From Ophioderma brevispina (Eukaryota > Echinodermata > Ophiuroidea > Amphilepidida > Ophiodermatidae), in contig JAMKCH010049258.1 in assembly GCA_023653785.1 (NCBI GenBank), positions 1 to 64,000 on the forward strand: a stretch of DNA of 64,000 nt. Reading direction: 5' to 3'. A program made the translations under genes and the position numbers. Under the pieces are notes generated by a model, which did not search any database, had not been told where the DNA came from, and saw nothing but the letters and a program-made list of their open reading frames with translations. Positions 47,307 to 60,210 of this stretch are shown here, in pieces. Every line of letters starts with the position of its first letter. Positions within the stretch are counted from its first letter, which is position 1.

Positions 47307-47395
47307 CCTTCGTCATAGCTCAGTTGGTCGGTGGATTGTAGTGGAAAATATCACATTGAATCCATAGTGTCAATGGTTCGAATCCGGTTCGAGGA
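47307..47395 (+). tRNA. tRNA-Tyr: tRNA-Tyr (GTA) with intron, possibly with sequence errors
   Basis: Box A ATAGCTCAGTTGG, anticodon-arm GGATTGTAG with GTA at 47338-47340, and box B GGTTCGAATCC. The 5' acceptor side CCTTCG matches the 3' side near TCGAGGA. Between anticodon stem halves GGATT and AATCC is a loop of about 21 bases, meaning an intron just after the anticodon, which is usual for eukaryotic tRNA-Tyr. Compared with a normal tRNA-Tyr, the D-loop is short and the acceptor has an extra TC and a missing A. These look like small indels. A pseudogene is the alternative. Confidence 0.75.
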
Positions 47396-49164
47396 GAAAA
47401 AATGTAGAAAAATTGGAAAGAAAATGGTACTCGATTCCTTCGAGACGTGAAATGTAATTTATGAAAATGCTCCTTTATGTCTATATTTGGCATTTTCGAA
47501 ATTCAATGAATGATATAGCAGAGAGAACGTTCATATGATCGAACTGGATATACTATAGGATCAACATAACAAGTTGTATGGCACTTGTTAAAATTAAGTC
47601 ATACTTCAAATTCACAAATGGAAGCAAAAATCTAATAATTTTAAAAAAGTGCCCTCTAACAGCAAATACCTGCGTGAAAAACTAGAAATGAAGTACTTGG
47701 TTATGTTGTTAGACACAATAAATGTATTTCTGATACTTTTTAAAATTGTAACATGACGCAAGTTCAATATGGCAGCCAAAAAACGTGAACATCTTCAAAA
47801 AATACTTGACACAAATTTATAAGTATACAGCCTTCAAATCGAAATCAATGGTTCAATGACATTAGAATGTACCTTTGATTCCTAAGCAATGTACAACATA
47901 CATTTCAAGTTGTTTTAAATGCGCCAAAATCGAAATAAACTAATATGGTGCAAAGTGTCAAAAACCATATGAATTACATTTTTGCAAAGTGCACTCAATT
48001 ATATTGGACCCCATTTGGATTTATCGGATTACCTAGTATTACTTGGTTATGATAATAGGTCCTTTCTAATGTTTATTGGACACAATAATTTATAATTGAA
48101 GTAATGAAAGATTTACATTTTGCGAAAATAGAGAAAAAATCGTGTTTCTCCTGTGCTATTTAAAAATAAGTCGCCATTCCCTTATTTTTATAGTTGCCCC
48201 CTTTCTCCTTGATGACAATTTTTCATGTCCCCTGATCACATTTTTTTCTTCAAATTTTCCCCCTCAATCCTCCATTCCAATGGAGCAATAATAACCCTCC
48301 CTAAAGGCCCCTAAGGGTTCTAAGTTTCAGTTTCTACAAAGAACATTTTTCTTTGTAAAGAAACTTTTGTGGCTATATAAAGAACTATAATCTTAATGGG
48401 GGTTCTTCAAGAAAAGCCTAATAAATCTAGGCCAATAGTAGTAGTTTTAACCTGGACATTTTTGGTAACAGCTGATTTTTCAGGATAGCCGCAATATGTG
48501 GTAGAATCACTGATAAAAAGTCCCCGACATCCCCTGGTCGGAAGTCCTCAAAATGAAAAAATGGGATGCCATGGGAACTTTGTAGGATTAAATTTCAATT
48601 CAATTATCCCTGTCCATTCATAGAAATTACCAAGATCTTTGAAAATGGAATATTCTGACAACGACCAGAAACGTTCTCAGCAAATGTCATCGTATAAACC
48701 TATTTTCAATTGGGATCGCAGCATTCAGTCTTTTCCTGCCATTATTAATGAGGATTTGAAAATCATAGGGCCCATTTTAGAGCTGAGGCACACCACTTCA
48801 GACAAACATAATTAAGAAAAACATTATTATACTTGACACACTGTTGGTGGTTGCAAAGGAAGTTCAACGGATTCCAATATCGCTGATCTTACTAAGGAAG
48901 TATCTGTGAGGCCAGGGAACAGGTTTACTCAATTACATGCTAGCGTGTTTTGAAATATACAATTATCTGTCACCGGAGTATCTAAAGTGCAATTTGAACT
49001 GGTGTGTCTAAATCTCATAAATTACAGTACCAGGGGAAGCATAACAACTTAGTCTGCCACGAAACGACGACAGGTATTTATTATTATTGGCAATGGAATG
49101 GTGACCAAAATTCTATGAAGCGTTGAAAATTTCTTTCACTTCAAAAAGGCAGTTAAATATATCT

Positions 49165-51280
49165 GACCCCCGCTATCCATCCGAACCCACACACGCCATC
49201 CTCAACTCCAATTCCCAAGCATTTTTTTAACCCTTTACTCCCCCTCTCTTCGCACTGGCCCCCCCCACCCCGCCCATCATCTCATTACCTCCCGCATTAC
49301 CCCTTCCCGAACAACCTACCCCCCCCGCCCCTTCCCTCAAACCCGTACCATCCGTCAACCCCACACCTTTCACCTACGCCCACCTACCTACAACGCATCT
49401 TCATTATTTGCCTCTGCCTTTCTTCCTCGCTCCTCTCTAGTCGCTCTACGCCCTCCTTCCTTTTACTTAACACCTATACCTCCTTAGGCCCGTGAAACTC
49501 TTATCGTTTCCCTCGTACCCCCTCCCCACCTCCCATCTATACACTAACACTCTTGCTGACACCTACTTCCTTCCCTCCGTTTAACTTTTTCAATCGTTTA
49601 CATCACACCACTCACATCTCTCGTCCTATACACTCCAATCATACCCCACACATCGTTTGTCCTTATTAATTACCCAAACGATATCTTCTCTCCTCAACAG
49701 TAGACTGCTTTACCCCCCCCCACCCCACCTCCACCTATCTTCCCTCTTTCCATTCCCCTGCTGATCTATACTCTACCTGCGTCCTGCAACTCCTTCCCCA
49801 ATATCCTTTGATTTCTTCCGCTCAGTTTTCAAACACGACTCCAAGCTTTGTCCACTCTACCCCCCGACTCCGCCTCCCAGAAACCTTTTCCATCATCCCC
49901 CACAACCTTCCCCACCAACCCTTCTTCACCCGTGCCCCCCCCTTTTTAGGTTCCCCCCCTTCCCCATACACCTCTCAAACACTCTTAATCATTCTACTTC
50001 TTGCTAACCCCTACCAAATCCTCTTATCTTCCAACTTCCTCCTTCGATACCCTTATCTACCCTCTCACACTCTTTTACCAACAACCCCTCCCCACCCGCC
50101 TTCCTTTACCTCACCCCCCAATTTCTCGTCTCTCACCTCCATCCTACTCCCCTTTCACTTCACACCCACTCCCTTCCCCCACATCCCGCCTTTCATCCCG
50201 ATCCTCTAAACCACCACTCCCTCCTCTTACCCACCTCCTTCCTCGGCCCATCACCAAATCTGCCGAGCCTATACCTCTCCTCCCAGCAACCCCCTGTACG
50301 CCCCTCACAACGCCACAATACTCTACCGCAACACCCTCCCTCCCTACAAACCATTACGTGGACTATACAGCCACCGGCTGTCCGACGAACGCCCTCTACC
50401 TCTTTTGCACTAGCCTTTACCCTTCCACTCACATACCCTACACCTCCCATATACCTTCCCTCACCCTCCGAACCCCTCCGATTAACTCCTTTCAGTATAC
50501 TACTCATTCCCCACTAACGCCATTCCTACCAATCTTGCTACTTCTCCTCCATTTCTCGCACACCCATCACCCCCCCAATCCCCCTCTCCCACACATAACA
50601 ATTCCAATCCAGCTCCCTCCCTACCCTTTCCCGAATCTAACCCCTTTACTCATCCCCTCATGCTATTCCTCGCATATTACCAATACACCATTCTACAATA
50701 TCTGACCTCTCTTCTTCCCTCTCATTCTGATACGCTCTCCTCCGCACCCCCCCCTCCTGGCCCACCTCTACCCCCTGTCCAACCCTTTTCATTCACTCAC
50801 ACCCTCCCATCAATAACACATACGACCACCCACCATTACTTACCCCGTCCCTTCCTTTACACGCCTAGTTCCATAATACAAACCCCACCGGTACGTCCCT
50901 TCTCTATACTTTAGTCTTCGCCTTACATCGTCCGACACCACTAAAATCACAAACTGCGAACCAACGCCTTACCCTTTTCCCTTACCGCCCACTCGTCACT
51001 GATTCCTCAATCACTTCCACTCTCCTCATAACGTTCCTTCCACACACCTGCTCCAAGTCACAACCCCCTCATTCCCCGTCCTGTTATGCCCCCCTCTCCG
51101 ACTTAACCCATTCCCCCGTCTCTGTTCCTCCGCCCGTCTTATACCCCCTCACCCTACTTGATGTCCCCCCCCCCATTACCACCCTGCCCCTCATTGCTCA
51201 TCTGCCCACACACTGTTCCCGATACGCCCCCTTCTTTTAATTCCATAACCTTTTACGTTACAATGTCTTGTCTTCTTATT
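49165..51280. other. C-rich, G-poor alien insert in unit 2 (2.1 kb)
   Basis: The + strand is dominated by C and T, with scattered A and very little G throughout. It starts abruptly after TATCTGA and ends abruptly before GCGAACAAACC, two bases that are adjacent in unit 1. No target duplication, inverted end or clear repeat period is visible. Open frames of up to 234 codons (49808-50209, 50001-50705) follow from the lack of G, which removes TAG and TGA stops, and their Pro/Leu/Ser/Thr-only content is not protein-like. Either sequencing junk or a very unusual low-complexity sequence. Confidence 0.85.
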
Positions 51281-51550
51281 GCGAACAAACCTTGATGACC
51301 TGTGAACAGAATATTATGAATAATACCATGCTTCTTTGTTGGTGCCGTCAGGTATCACGTGCCAAGATATTTTCATTGTATTTAAATATTTTTTTCTTTG
51401 GTATTTCTGGTTATTTGTTGGTTTCTTGCAGCGTGTATTGTTTGTGTTACAATTGAGGGTCCCAATAGAAAAAAAGCCTCCTTTCAAAAGGCTTTTGGGC
51501 TACCTTGGTACTCAATGGTTCATATCCCTAAACGCCCTATATCCGGTAAA

Positions 51551-51705
51551 ATATGGAGTAATAAAAGGGGGATTTGCTCTATAAAATAGAGTAAACGTGT
51601 TACTCGAAATGGAGTAAATTTACTCAAAAATTGGAGTGAAATTTCTCCATTTCGAGTAAAAAGTGTACTCTTTGTTAGAGAGCAAATCACCTTTTTTACT
51701 CCATA
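51551..51705. repeat. GAGTAAA hairpin repeat, unit 2
   Basis: Copy of 43088-43231 with small indels. Ends ATGGAGTAATAAAAGGGGGA and TTTTTTACTCCAT. Confidence 0.75.
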
Positions 51706-54225
51706 AATTTTTTATAGTAGGAAAATCTGACGATCGCCGCAAAAGGAGGTATCGTTATTTTTTCTTGTTGATCTTTGGGCAATTTCCCCCTTAACACAAG
51801 AAGGGTCCGCTCGTGATTTGTTTTCCAATAAGAACGTTTAAATTCAGTTAAGGGGCGTAGGGATTGAATCAAATTCTCAAGATGTGTCGGAATTTGATCT
51901 GGCGATTAGGGCATGATGTAGTCTGTCCACCTTGGAATAATTATTACTAATGCCATTCACTCTCTCAATGAATTCAGGCCAGTAAGTCACAATATCAAAA
52001 TTTCTTAGATTAAAATGGAGGACAAACTGGAATTTAGATGATTTACATGATTAGATGGATATTTCAAGTGCTTGATTTAAATGTTATTCTAAACTTGGAT
52101 TGTCCCTGGTAGCAATCCAATTAGATGATTTTAATCTTAGAAATAGAGAAACATCATTCCAAGGAATATATTAATAAAATAGTACGATAGAGTAAATAAA
52201 TTGCATTTCAATTAAATCAGTAATAATAGAATCCGTGTGATGTATAGCGATACAAGTTGTTAGTAATAGAAAATAATATGAAGCTAAAAAGACAAACAAA
52301 CAGACAAACAATAACACACGCCGCGCATAGCTAGCTCAAAAAAAAAACAATTGGAAAAGAAGGAAAAACAGGTCACAATTTCCACAAACGATGTTGCGTA
52401 TGGCGGACCTCCCGACAAATAGACAGGACGGACATGACAGACAGTGGAAGCCAAATGTATATTTTAAATAAAAAAGCCACGAAGCCTGCACTGCAAGAAA
52501 TACGCGTTACCAAGCTATATAGAGATGGGGTCATTCTTGTAGAAAACTGACGCGTGTATTTTTAAAGTTGGTTGGTAAAGGAAGAAGAATTTGTAAGGTG
52601 AGTAGGTGGGTTTTCCAAAATAGAGGGATTGAGAAACTTGGGTGTTTTGGCAAAAACTCCGAATAATTCTACTTAAAAATTAATCTTAAAACTATTAAAA
52701 ATAGGGCCTTAAGAGAATAGGTATCATGAGGAAGGAACGATCAAAGCTGACGGATTATACATTGTATTTAGAAACTGAACCATACTTTATCTTCTTTTTA
52801 CAAAACAATGCTTGAACGAAATAACTTTTCTTCTCGATTTTCTCCCGATTTCGTAATGTATAGTTTCGAAGCATGATTGTTTTGATGAGAATCCACCATT
52901 TTGACACAGTAAACGCTCTCTGACGCAGTCATGCTTAACATCTCCACACAAAGTCTTTATAAAAAAGACTTAAATACACGCGTAATAGGTAGCCAAATAC
53001 TTGTAGGGTGCATTTTTTAACAGTCACCAGAAAAGCAAAAATCAAACCAAATACTTGTGTAGGGTGTTTAGCCAAGTAAAAATACGTTCTCAGGGTACAT
53101 TTTGGCATGGTCATACGTGAGCATGATATTCCACCTGGAATTACAAGTGCCTCACGTGTCAGGGATCAGGGCTCGCTGTTATTCCTGGGGGAAATTCCCC
53201 CGGAGAGAAATAGAACCGGTATTTCAACTTACAAATCTTTGTGCATGAATATTCCGTGTCGAGATATATGATATAAAGTAAATTGAGTAATCGTCATCAA
53301 TCGATTTTACCATAGAGACGGCCTAGCTTTAGCTGAATTGAAAACACTATGATTATCTATAAACTGCCTACGCAGATTGGAACAGATACAAGATTATTAA
53401 TCATTTAATTGCAAAACATTTAGTAGACTTTTCGCTTATTGTTTATCAGCTAAGGACTGCCTACATATTGTGTGAAACCTAAAGCAAAATTCAGTTAAAA
53501 AAGAGTAGGGTGAAATCTACTGAAGCATTATATTGTTTACAACGGCATCTTCTCTTCCATAAAAAAAATCATTACCCGGGAAATATTGTCGTTGACACTC
53601 CTAATTTTATATCCCATTTCAAATCAATAAGCGATACATGCCAATAGAATAAGTCGCTTCGAGTGTTTATCGTTGGTGTTGTTTATATAGATTAATAGAA
53701 GTCCCGAACATACAAATTGCTAACAATGCAAAATAAACTCTACTATTTCTTAAAATTAGCGTTATATAATATATAATAATATAAATAAAGAACTCAATAT
53801 TTTTCTACAAGGCTTCTTCACTACGAGCTAAATTACAGAAATTGTAGTTGAAAAAAGATTGGCGTTGGAACAGGTGATTAATATGCCCCAGCGATGCCGG
53901 GAGAGAGACCGGGAGTGATAAGGCCGCAAACAGGCCCGAACAAGTATGACAAACAGACATCAACAAACTGCTAACTTCACAGAATACATGGATGACGCAA
54001 CGAGTTACAAATTCTAATGGGTAAAGGTGCTCTACTTTATACCCGGGAGGTTTCGTACTAAGGGTTAGTATTTAATGGTTAGGGTAATTATATAATGTGT
54101 CAAATAATATCAATATCAATAGCTTATAGCTTCTCTCTCTCTCTCTTTCTTTAAGCATGACAGCAGTTAATTCATGACCTATAACTGGGACGTAAAAATA
54201 GCTAAAACGGTGAGTTGGTACGTCA

Positions 54226-54313
54226 TCCTCGTCCATAGTCAGGTGGTCGGTGGATTGGAGTGGAAAATATCCATTGAAATCCATAGGTCACTGGTTAGAT
54301 CCGGTTCGAAGGA
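54226..54313 (+). tRNA. tRNA-Tyr-like copy in unit 2, anticodon altered
   Basis: Counterpart of 47307-47395. Box A is damaged (ATAGTCAGGTGG), the anticodon position reads GGA instead of GTA, and box B has lost bases (GGTTAGATCC). Its 3' acceptor TTCGAAGGA is the expected tRNA-Tyr end and is better than in unit 1. Complementary damage in the two copies suggests read errors over a shared intact gene; otherwise this is a pseudogene. Confidence 0.6.
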
Positions 54314-55490
54314 TGAAAAAATATAGAAAAATGAAGAAACCTTGTACTCGATTCCTTCGAGAGATGGAAATAATTATGAAAAATGCCCTTTATGTCATAG
54401 ATTGCATTTTTCGAAATTACATTGAATGATATAGTCAGAGAGAACGTTCATATGGACGAACGGATTATACTATGGATCCAATGAACAAGTACTTGGCACT
54501 TGTAACATTAAGTCATAATTCAATATTCAAATGGGAAGCAAAAATCTAATAATTTAAATATGCCTATAACAGCAATACCTGCGATAAAAAAAAGACATGA
54601 TAGTACCTTAGGTTCTGGTTGTTAGCACAAGAAATGTATTGTTGATTACTTTTAAAATTGTAACAGGACGTCAATCAATATGGCAGCCAAAATACGTGAA
54701 CATCTCAAAAAATACTTGACACAAATTTATAAGTATTACAAGCCTTCAAATTGAAATCAGGGGTCAAGACATTGAAATGTACCTTGATCTAACCAATGTA
54801 AAATAATTTCAAGTGTTTAAATGCGCCAAATCGAAATAAACTAATATGGTGTAACTAAAGTTGTCAAAATACCATATGAATTACATTTTTTTTTCACATA
54901 TATTGCACTCAATTTATATTTGACCCATTTTTATTTAGTCCGGATACCTAGTATTACTTGGGTATGATCATAGGTACAGTTCTAATTGTTCAATGACACA
55001 ATACCAATTTATACTTGAAGGTAATGAAAGAATTTACATTTTTTGCGAAATAGAGAAAAAATCGTGTTTCTCCTTTGCTTCTTTAAAATAAGTCGCATTT
55101 CCCTTATTTTTATTAGTTGACCCTTTATCCGTGATGACAATTTTCATTTCCCCTGATCACATTTTTTTTCTTCAAATTGCCCCCTCAAATCATCCATTCC
55201 CCTGGTATGCATAAAAACCCCTCCCTAAGGCCCCTAAGGGTTCCCTGAGTTTTCACAAGTTTATACAAAGAATCCATTTTCTTAGCTAAAGAACTTTTTG
55301 GCTATATAAAGAACTATTCATTTAATGGGGTTTCGTCAAGAAAAAAGCCTAATAATCTTAGGCCAATAGTATTAGTTTTAACCTGGAATTTTTTGGTAAC
55401 CAGCTGATTTTTTCAGGTAGGTCCAGAAAATATGTGTAGAATCACGTGATAAAAAGTCCCCGAAAATCCCCTGGTGGCATTCCTCAAAAA

Positions 55491-57182
55491 ATCCAAGCTG
55501 GCGTCCAAATGCGCCATTTTGTATTTGTCATAATTCCAAACCATACAAGCTAGAAAACCAAAATAAGGTATCCAAACACATATATTTTGAGGTATAAAGA
55601 TTACATATAAACACACTATAAAGGTGAGTTAATTTGGCAGTATCCACACCAAAACAAGATATCCCAAAGTTGCTGACTTGCGAATCTGTATTGGATGAAT
55701 ATGGGGAAAGTCAATTTTAGATAAATTAAATTAGGCCACAGGGATTCATACGATTTGGTTGGTGCTTCTAACTACCCAGACTAAAAACTTAAAAGCTAAA
55801 AACGGCAAAGTTGTTCGTACAAATTACTCCAGCTATGCAAATACATAATGTATACCATTAATTCTAAAAGTTCATCATCTGGGCTCCAATAACATGTGTG
55901 GACTGTATTCAACCATTATCGAGGGATGTGACGTAGATTTCCCCTATGTCTGAAAATATGTGGAAGATCAAAGTGGTAAAAACTGAAAATGAAATAAGAA
56001 TGGAGATGAAGGTAGCGTAGTATATATTAATATTTCATTTTTAAAAGAGAACGGTCATGAAATGCTCAAAGAAACAAGGAAGAAGAATAAAATAAAGTGT
56101 TTAAGATATATATTGTGTCATGTGCGATTATATTTTAAATACCGCAAACTGAAAGAGAGTAAATGAGATGAAGAGAATAAAATTTGGCAGTGGGTTTGTT
56201 CTAATATGAGTGAGCGCTAGGTGTAAGGTTTTCAATTTGAAAGAGAACGTGTCATGGAATGCTCAAAGAAACACGGAGTACAGATGTATAAAATAAGTTG
56301 TTTTATTCAATAATTGTGATCATGTGCGGTTGTATAATTTAAATACCGCAACATGAAAGAGAGATAATGAGATGGAGAGAAATAAAAGTTGGCAGTGTTT
56401 TGTGCTAATATAATGCCCTTATAATTAATAGGAGGTGAAGCATCAATAAGAGTGCTGAATAATTGTGATGGGTGATCTCCAGTACTGGTAAAAATCCGTA
56501 AAAAGCGATTGAGATATCTTTAAGAGGAAGAGAGTAATGGAAATTGTATCAGTTTTGGTTGATCAAGTCGTCTCAAAAAGGGAAGAAAAGACGGTTGATT
56601 TAGGCACAAGTGAGGAATAAACTTCCATGTAAAAAAGAATGCCGTACCGAGTAAAGTTTGTGTGGATAGAGATATGTCTATGATTTAAAAAATAGAAAAT
56701 TGTAGACTAGTGATGTGACTGAAGTTAAACAGCACTTAATAATAAATAATACTATTCCTTACCCATAATTATACTCAACAAAATTGTGAAGTTCTTCTAT
56801 TTTATCAGGGATAGTCGAATGACCAAACTAGTGCATTTTTTGTGCTCTAAAAGGAGCTTGAGACACCCCTAATGCCACATTAAAACTTTCGATGCGCCCA
56901 TGCCTCGGCATCGGTCCCATGCAGATCGATACGACAACCAGAACGTCAATGAACCTTTTGATCATTTTTGTACCTTCCCCAGGCTCCACTTGGGGGAAGG
57001 GCCTGGAGAGGGTTACTAGTTGGCATCATTCGTAAGATACATATATAGACTCACCATTTTGGTGAGTATATTCTATTCTATTATATACATACGAAAGATC
57101 CCAACGTGATGAATGCACACTGGTCAAGGTGGAGGAAGTGGAGCCGGTAGTCTCAGTTGTAGCGGGGTTTCTCGCCATGTGA
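55491..57182. other. Region between the duplication and the DIRS remnant
   Basis: AT-rich and then A/G-rich on the + strand. It contains one tandem pair (56036-56410). No gene recognised. Confidence 0.45.
56036..56410. repeat. Direct duplication, about 200-bp period
   Basis: AAGAGAACG.GTCATG.AATGC then TCAAAGAAACA, CATGTGCG.TT.TAT, TTTAAATACCGCAA and GAAAGAGAG.AATGAGATG occur twice, at 56048-56195 and 56243-56390, with indel differences. Confidence 0.8.
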
Positions 57183-57183
57183 C

Positions 57184-57277
57184 GGGGGGGGGGGGGGGGG
57201 GGGGGGTAGTTTAATGGAAGCTTTGAAATAATTTGGCCCAATATACGCCATACATTCAGCACCATCTGTATCAAAGC

Positions 57278-57309
<32 letters not shown>
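57184..57309. repeat. G23 and T30 homopolymers
   Basis: A run of about 23 G (57184-57206) and a run of about 30 T (57280-57309), the second directly abutting the 3' side of the DIRS remnant. Confidence 0.9.
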
Positions 57310-57312
<3 letters not shown>

Positions 57313-57389
57313 GGAAATAAAAACCGGCACTCCTCACATTAGGCGCTGTGATAGGAGCATGGCATCCCTCCTCTTAATCTGACTGCTTT

Positions 57390-60210
57390 GCTGACAGGAT
57401 GGTGTTGGCCACGATTTGATTACTGGTAAAGGGCGCCTTTATAAATTTCCTGAAAACGTGTAGGCGTCTCCATTCTGCTGCTTCCATTATATCAGAAGTT
57501 CACTCCTAAGTGAAAAAAGCCCAAGTGTTGCTGACTTTAATTTCATGAGCATGCGGTTTAAAGGGCGATGTTACTGTCCAGGGACGAGGCTTTCACTTTC
57601 AAAGCATCAGAGATGAGGGAAGTGACCAAGCGTGAAAAGTTAAGCTTGTTGCAGGTTTGTAACTTAAATGAAGGTTTAGTTGTTAGCGAGGATGACATGG
57701 TCAGATATAGAGGAACAATAGATTCTTAAGGAGGCAGAAGGTAGTATAGAATGTCGGGAGAGCTCTGACTGGACACCACGTTTACCTCCAGGATCCGTAG
57801 TATTATGGGAAGTCTGGGAAGACGATAGGTGAGGTGCATAATTGAAGTCTTGTGTTTTGGCCATGAAACCAGCACGGGAAGTATGAGTGACATAGAGGAA
57901 TTGAGAATCTCATTATTCTGGCCCTAGATAACGATGGAAGTTCTGAAATTCGGTTTTTTCTGGTAGATGCAGCCATCAGTCTAGGAATGCTGTCTTGATA
58001 GTCAAATCGAGAGAGTGGCGCCTTGTCCACTGGTCAAACGGTTCGCCGGCGAAGTTACTGGAGGAAGTAAGCGTTATGACACCACTTATTTAGCTATACT
58101 GTACCAAAATTTATAGATTCGTTTTGCGACTGAGTACGGTTGGAAAAATCATCGGCTTGACAACCACTTCACTGAAAATGTAAACCGTTCACTCAGGCCA
58201 TTTTGTCAGTGAGAAGCTTACACGGCCCAGATGATAACCAATTGCCACCGATAATCGATATTTACGGGGGTGTACCAATTGGGCGCATTGAGTCGACACG
58301 AGCTGTGTGAAGTGATGGTAAGGCAGAATGCGGATCAACCTTGTGTTTTTTTTTGCACCGGACGTTGAAGCGTCGACGTCTTACTATGAAAAATAGTGGA
58401 GGTGGCTTCTTCTTGCTCCCGCCGTCAGGGAGGCAGCTTCTTCTGAACAGCCCTTGCGTTGAAGGCGAGGCTTGAGAGAGAGGCCACACAGACAAGTGTA
58501 GAGATTAGCCTTTGGAAGGAGACACTTCTTTTGTTTCTTCCGTCCACTACAAGATTTTGCCTTAAAGGAAATCATTCTGGATGGTTTCCAACAAGGCTGT
58601 ACATGTCTTAAAAACCAAGACCATTGACGTGGCCAAAATGGGGCTGCAAGCAGTTATCTTACTTGACGATGATTGCTGAACTTGTTAGTCATTCGCCAAA
58701 TTGTTAACGGTGGAAGGAGTATGCAATAGGTTTCTCACAACTTATTGAAAAAACAGCCTCTCACCCAGGCTTTCTCGCGTCTATTCCTCTTTCTCGTTTT
58801 TTTCCGCTAGCCACGTGCAAAAATGTTGGGAGCTGGTAATTCTTGTTGTATACAAACAGATCTACTATGGGCCTGTAAAGTTTTAGAAAAATCATCTTGC
58901 ATACACGGATGTTGAAATGCCACTCACAGTTGATAGTGAAAAAGCTATCATTTGGCTGATTTTCCTTTGGAAAGCTGTCTGCTAGACAGTTGATAACTCT
59001 CGGTTAGATTCCGCCTTGAGGGTAGTTGAATGATATAGGCACCAAGTGAGGAGGAGGATGGTTGCAGTGAACATGAGGATACTCTTGTTCCTCCTTGGAG
59101 GTTTATGTAGGCAACTACAGTGGGATTTGTCTGATCTGATTTCACTGACTTCCCAGAAAACCATTGTTTGAATCGCTTTTAAGAGCGTGTAGACCGACCT
59201 AGCAACTATACTATATTCATATGGAGATTCCTTATTATCTTCGACCAACTCCCCTTAATTTTGTGGGATCTCATGTATGCTTCCCAACCTATCTTCGAAG
59301 CTCCGTCGTGGTAATAATTCGCTGAGGTATCTCGATGGAACTTCTTTTCCACCATAAGAATTCTTGAGTTGCATTATCACCGTAGATGCTACACGATCTT
59401 GGGCTTAAATGGAACTAGACGGTGTAGATCGGAGACGTTAGTCTCTGTAGTAATCCCGAAGGTTTAACTGGAGACAGTATCCACCCCCCCCCTCCCACAA
59501 CTTCAGAAGGGTAAGAAGGGTCTACTAAGTTCAGCTTCTTTTGCAGCGGAGCCATAGATGAGCATGAAGATTTAAATTTATATTCAGAATGAGAAAGATT
59601 ACTATCCCACAGTTTTGTGATTTTCTTCTTCTTGTAGGAAAAACTTTGGTTTACTTCAAGTCCAGATTGCTGCTAACACTCCGACTTCTGACTTGGATGG
59701 ATTAGATTTCTTGATTATCCAGAACCAAGCTTTCTTGCACCGTCTATACCAAAGTAAACTGACTTCTCCAACTCGATTAGCTTGAAGCTAAAACAAATCA
59801 ACATCGAGATAGAGAAATATTTGGATACCCCTCCTTCTCAGATGGTCTGCCACTGTCTTCACTACTCTTGTAAAGGTAAGGAGAGCGTAGAAAGACGAAT
59901 GGTAGAGCTCGAAAAATGTAAGACTGGTTGTCTAAACGAAGCGAAGCCACTTTGATGAGGAAAAAACTGGAACCGTAAAGGTAGGCGTCTTTAAAATCCA
60001 ATGTCGCACCAAACCAGCCATTCTCAACTCTTGGACGACAGTCGGAAAGAGCAACCATTCTGACAAACTTCGGACAAATAAATTGTTCAGGAGGGCGTAA
60101 TTTGGGACAGGCTGAGGTCTCCTGTTTTCTATGGAAAATATACAATATTTGGCGCCTAGAACAACTGCATCCTTACGCAGTATCGTGTCAGTTTGACGAT
60201 TATTCAACAT
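57390..60210 (-). pseudogene. DIRS-type retrotransposon remnant (RT - RNase H - tyrosine recombinase)
   Basis: The minus strand gives, in order across shifting frames, RT motifs (RPQPVPNYALLNNLFV near 60100; GATLDFKDAYLYG and IFRALPF at about 59885-59995). RNase H motifs follow: DGASKIGWEAY with GSWSKI near 59290-59230, TVVAYINLQGGTR near 59100, and PIVDLFVYNKNYQLPTF near 58850. Tyrosine-recombinase motifs are SASLRIYCSSISDH near 57710 and HAHEIK...NTWAFF...SDIMEAAEWR near 57570-57480. RT/RNase H joined to a tyrosine recombinase, with no integrase, defines the DIRS order. No frame stays open for more than about 115 codons. No split inverted repeats were found. Confidence 0.82.

Larger units (their letters stand above)
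41892..48550. repeat. Tandem duplication, unit 1 (6.7 kb)
   Basis: Collinear with unit 2 (48551-55490). Relative to unit 2 it has two extra transposons (42553-42842 and 45573-47150). It contains a LINE remnant, a GAGTAAA hairpin and a tRNA-Tyr gene. The junction between units joins ...GTCCTCA to AAATGAA with a few shared A bases. Short ORFs within it (for example 44409-44768) are not preserved in unit 2. Confidence 0.9.
48551..55490. repeat. Tandem duplication, unit 2, interrupted by C-rich sequence
   Basis: 48551-49164 matches 41892-42515. The C-rich insert 49165-51280 follows. 51281-54065 matches 42516-45572 (without the hairpin MITE), and 54066-55490 matches 47151-48550. Similarity is high but with a small indel every few tens of bases. 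Confidence 0.9.

Noticed and set aside
49808..50705. Overlapping ORFs of 133 and 234 codons plus a 104-codon minus ORF
   Set aside because: They lie in the C-rich, G-poor block where stops are rare by composition. The proteins are almost only Pro, Leu, Ser and Thr.
57026..57274. Minus ORF with a proline run
   Set aside because: The proline run is the translated G23 homopolymer.
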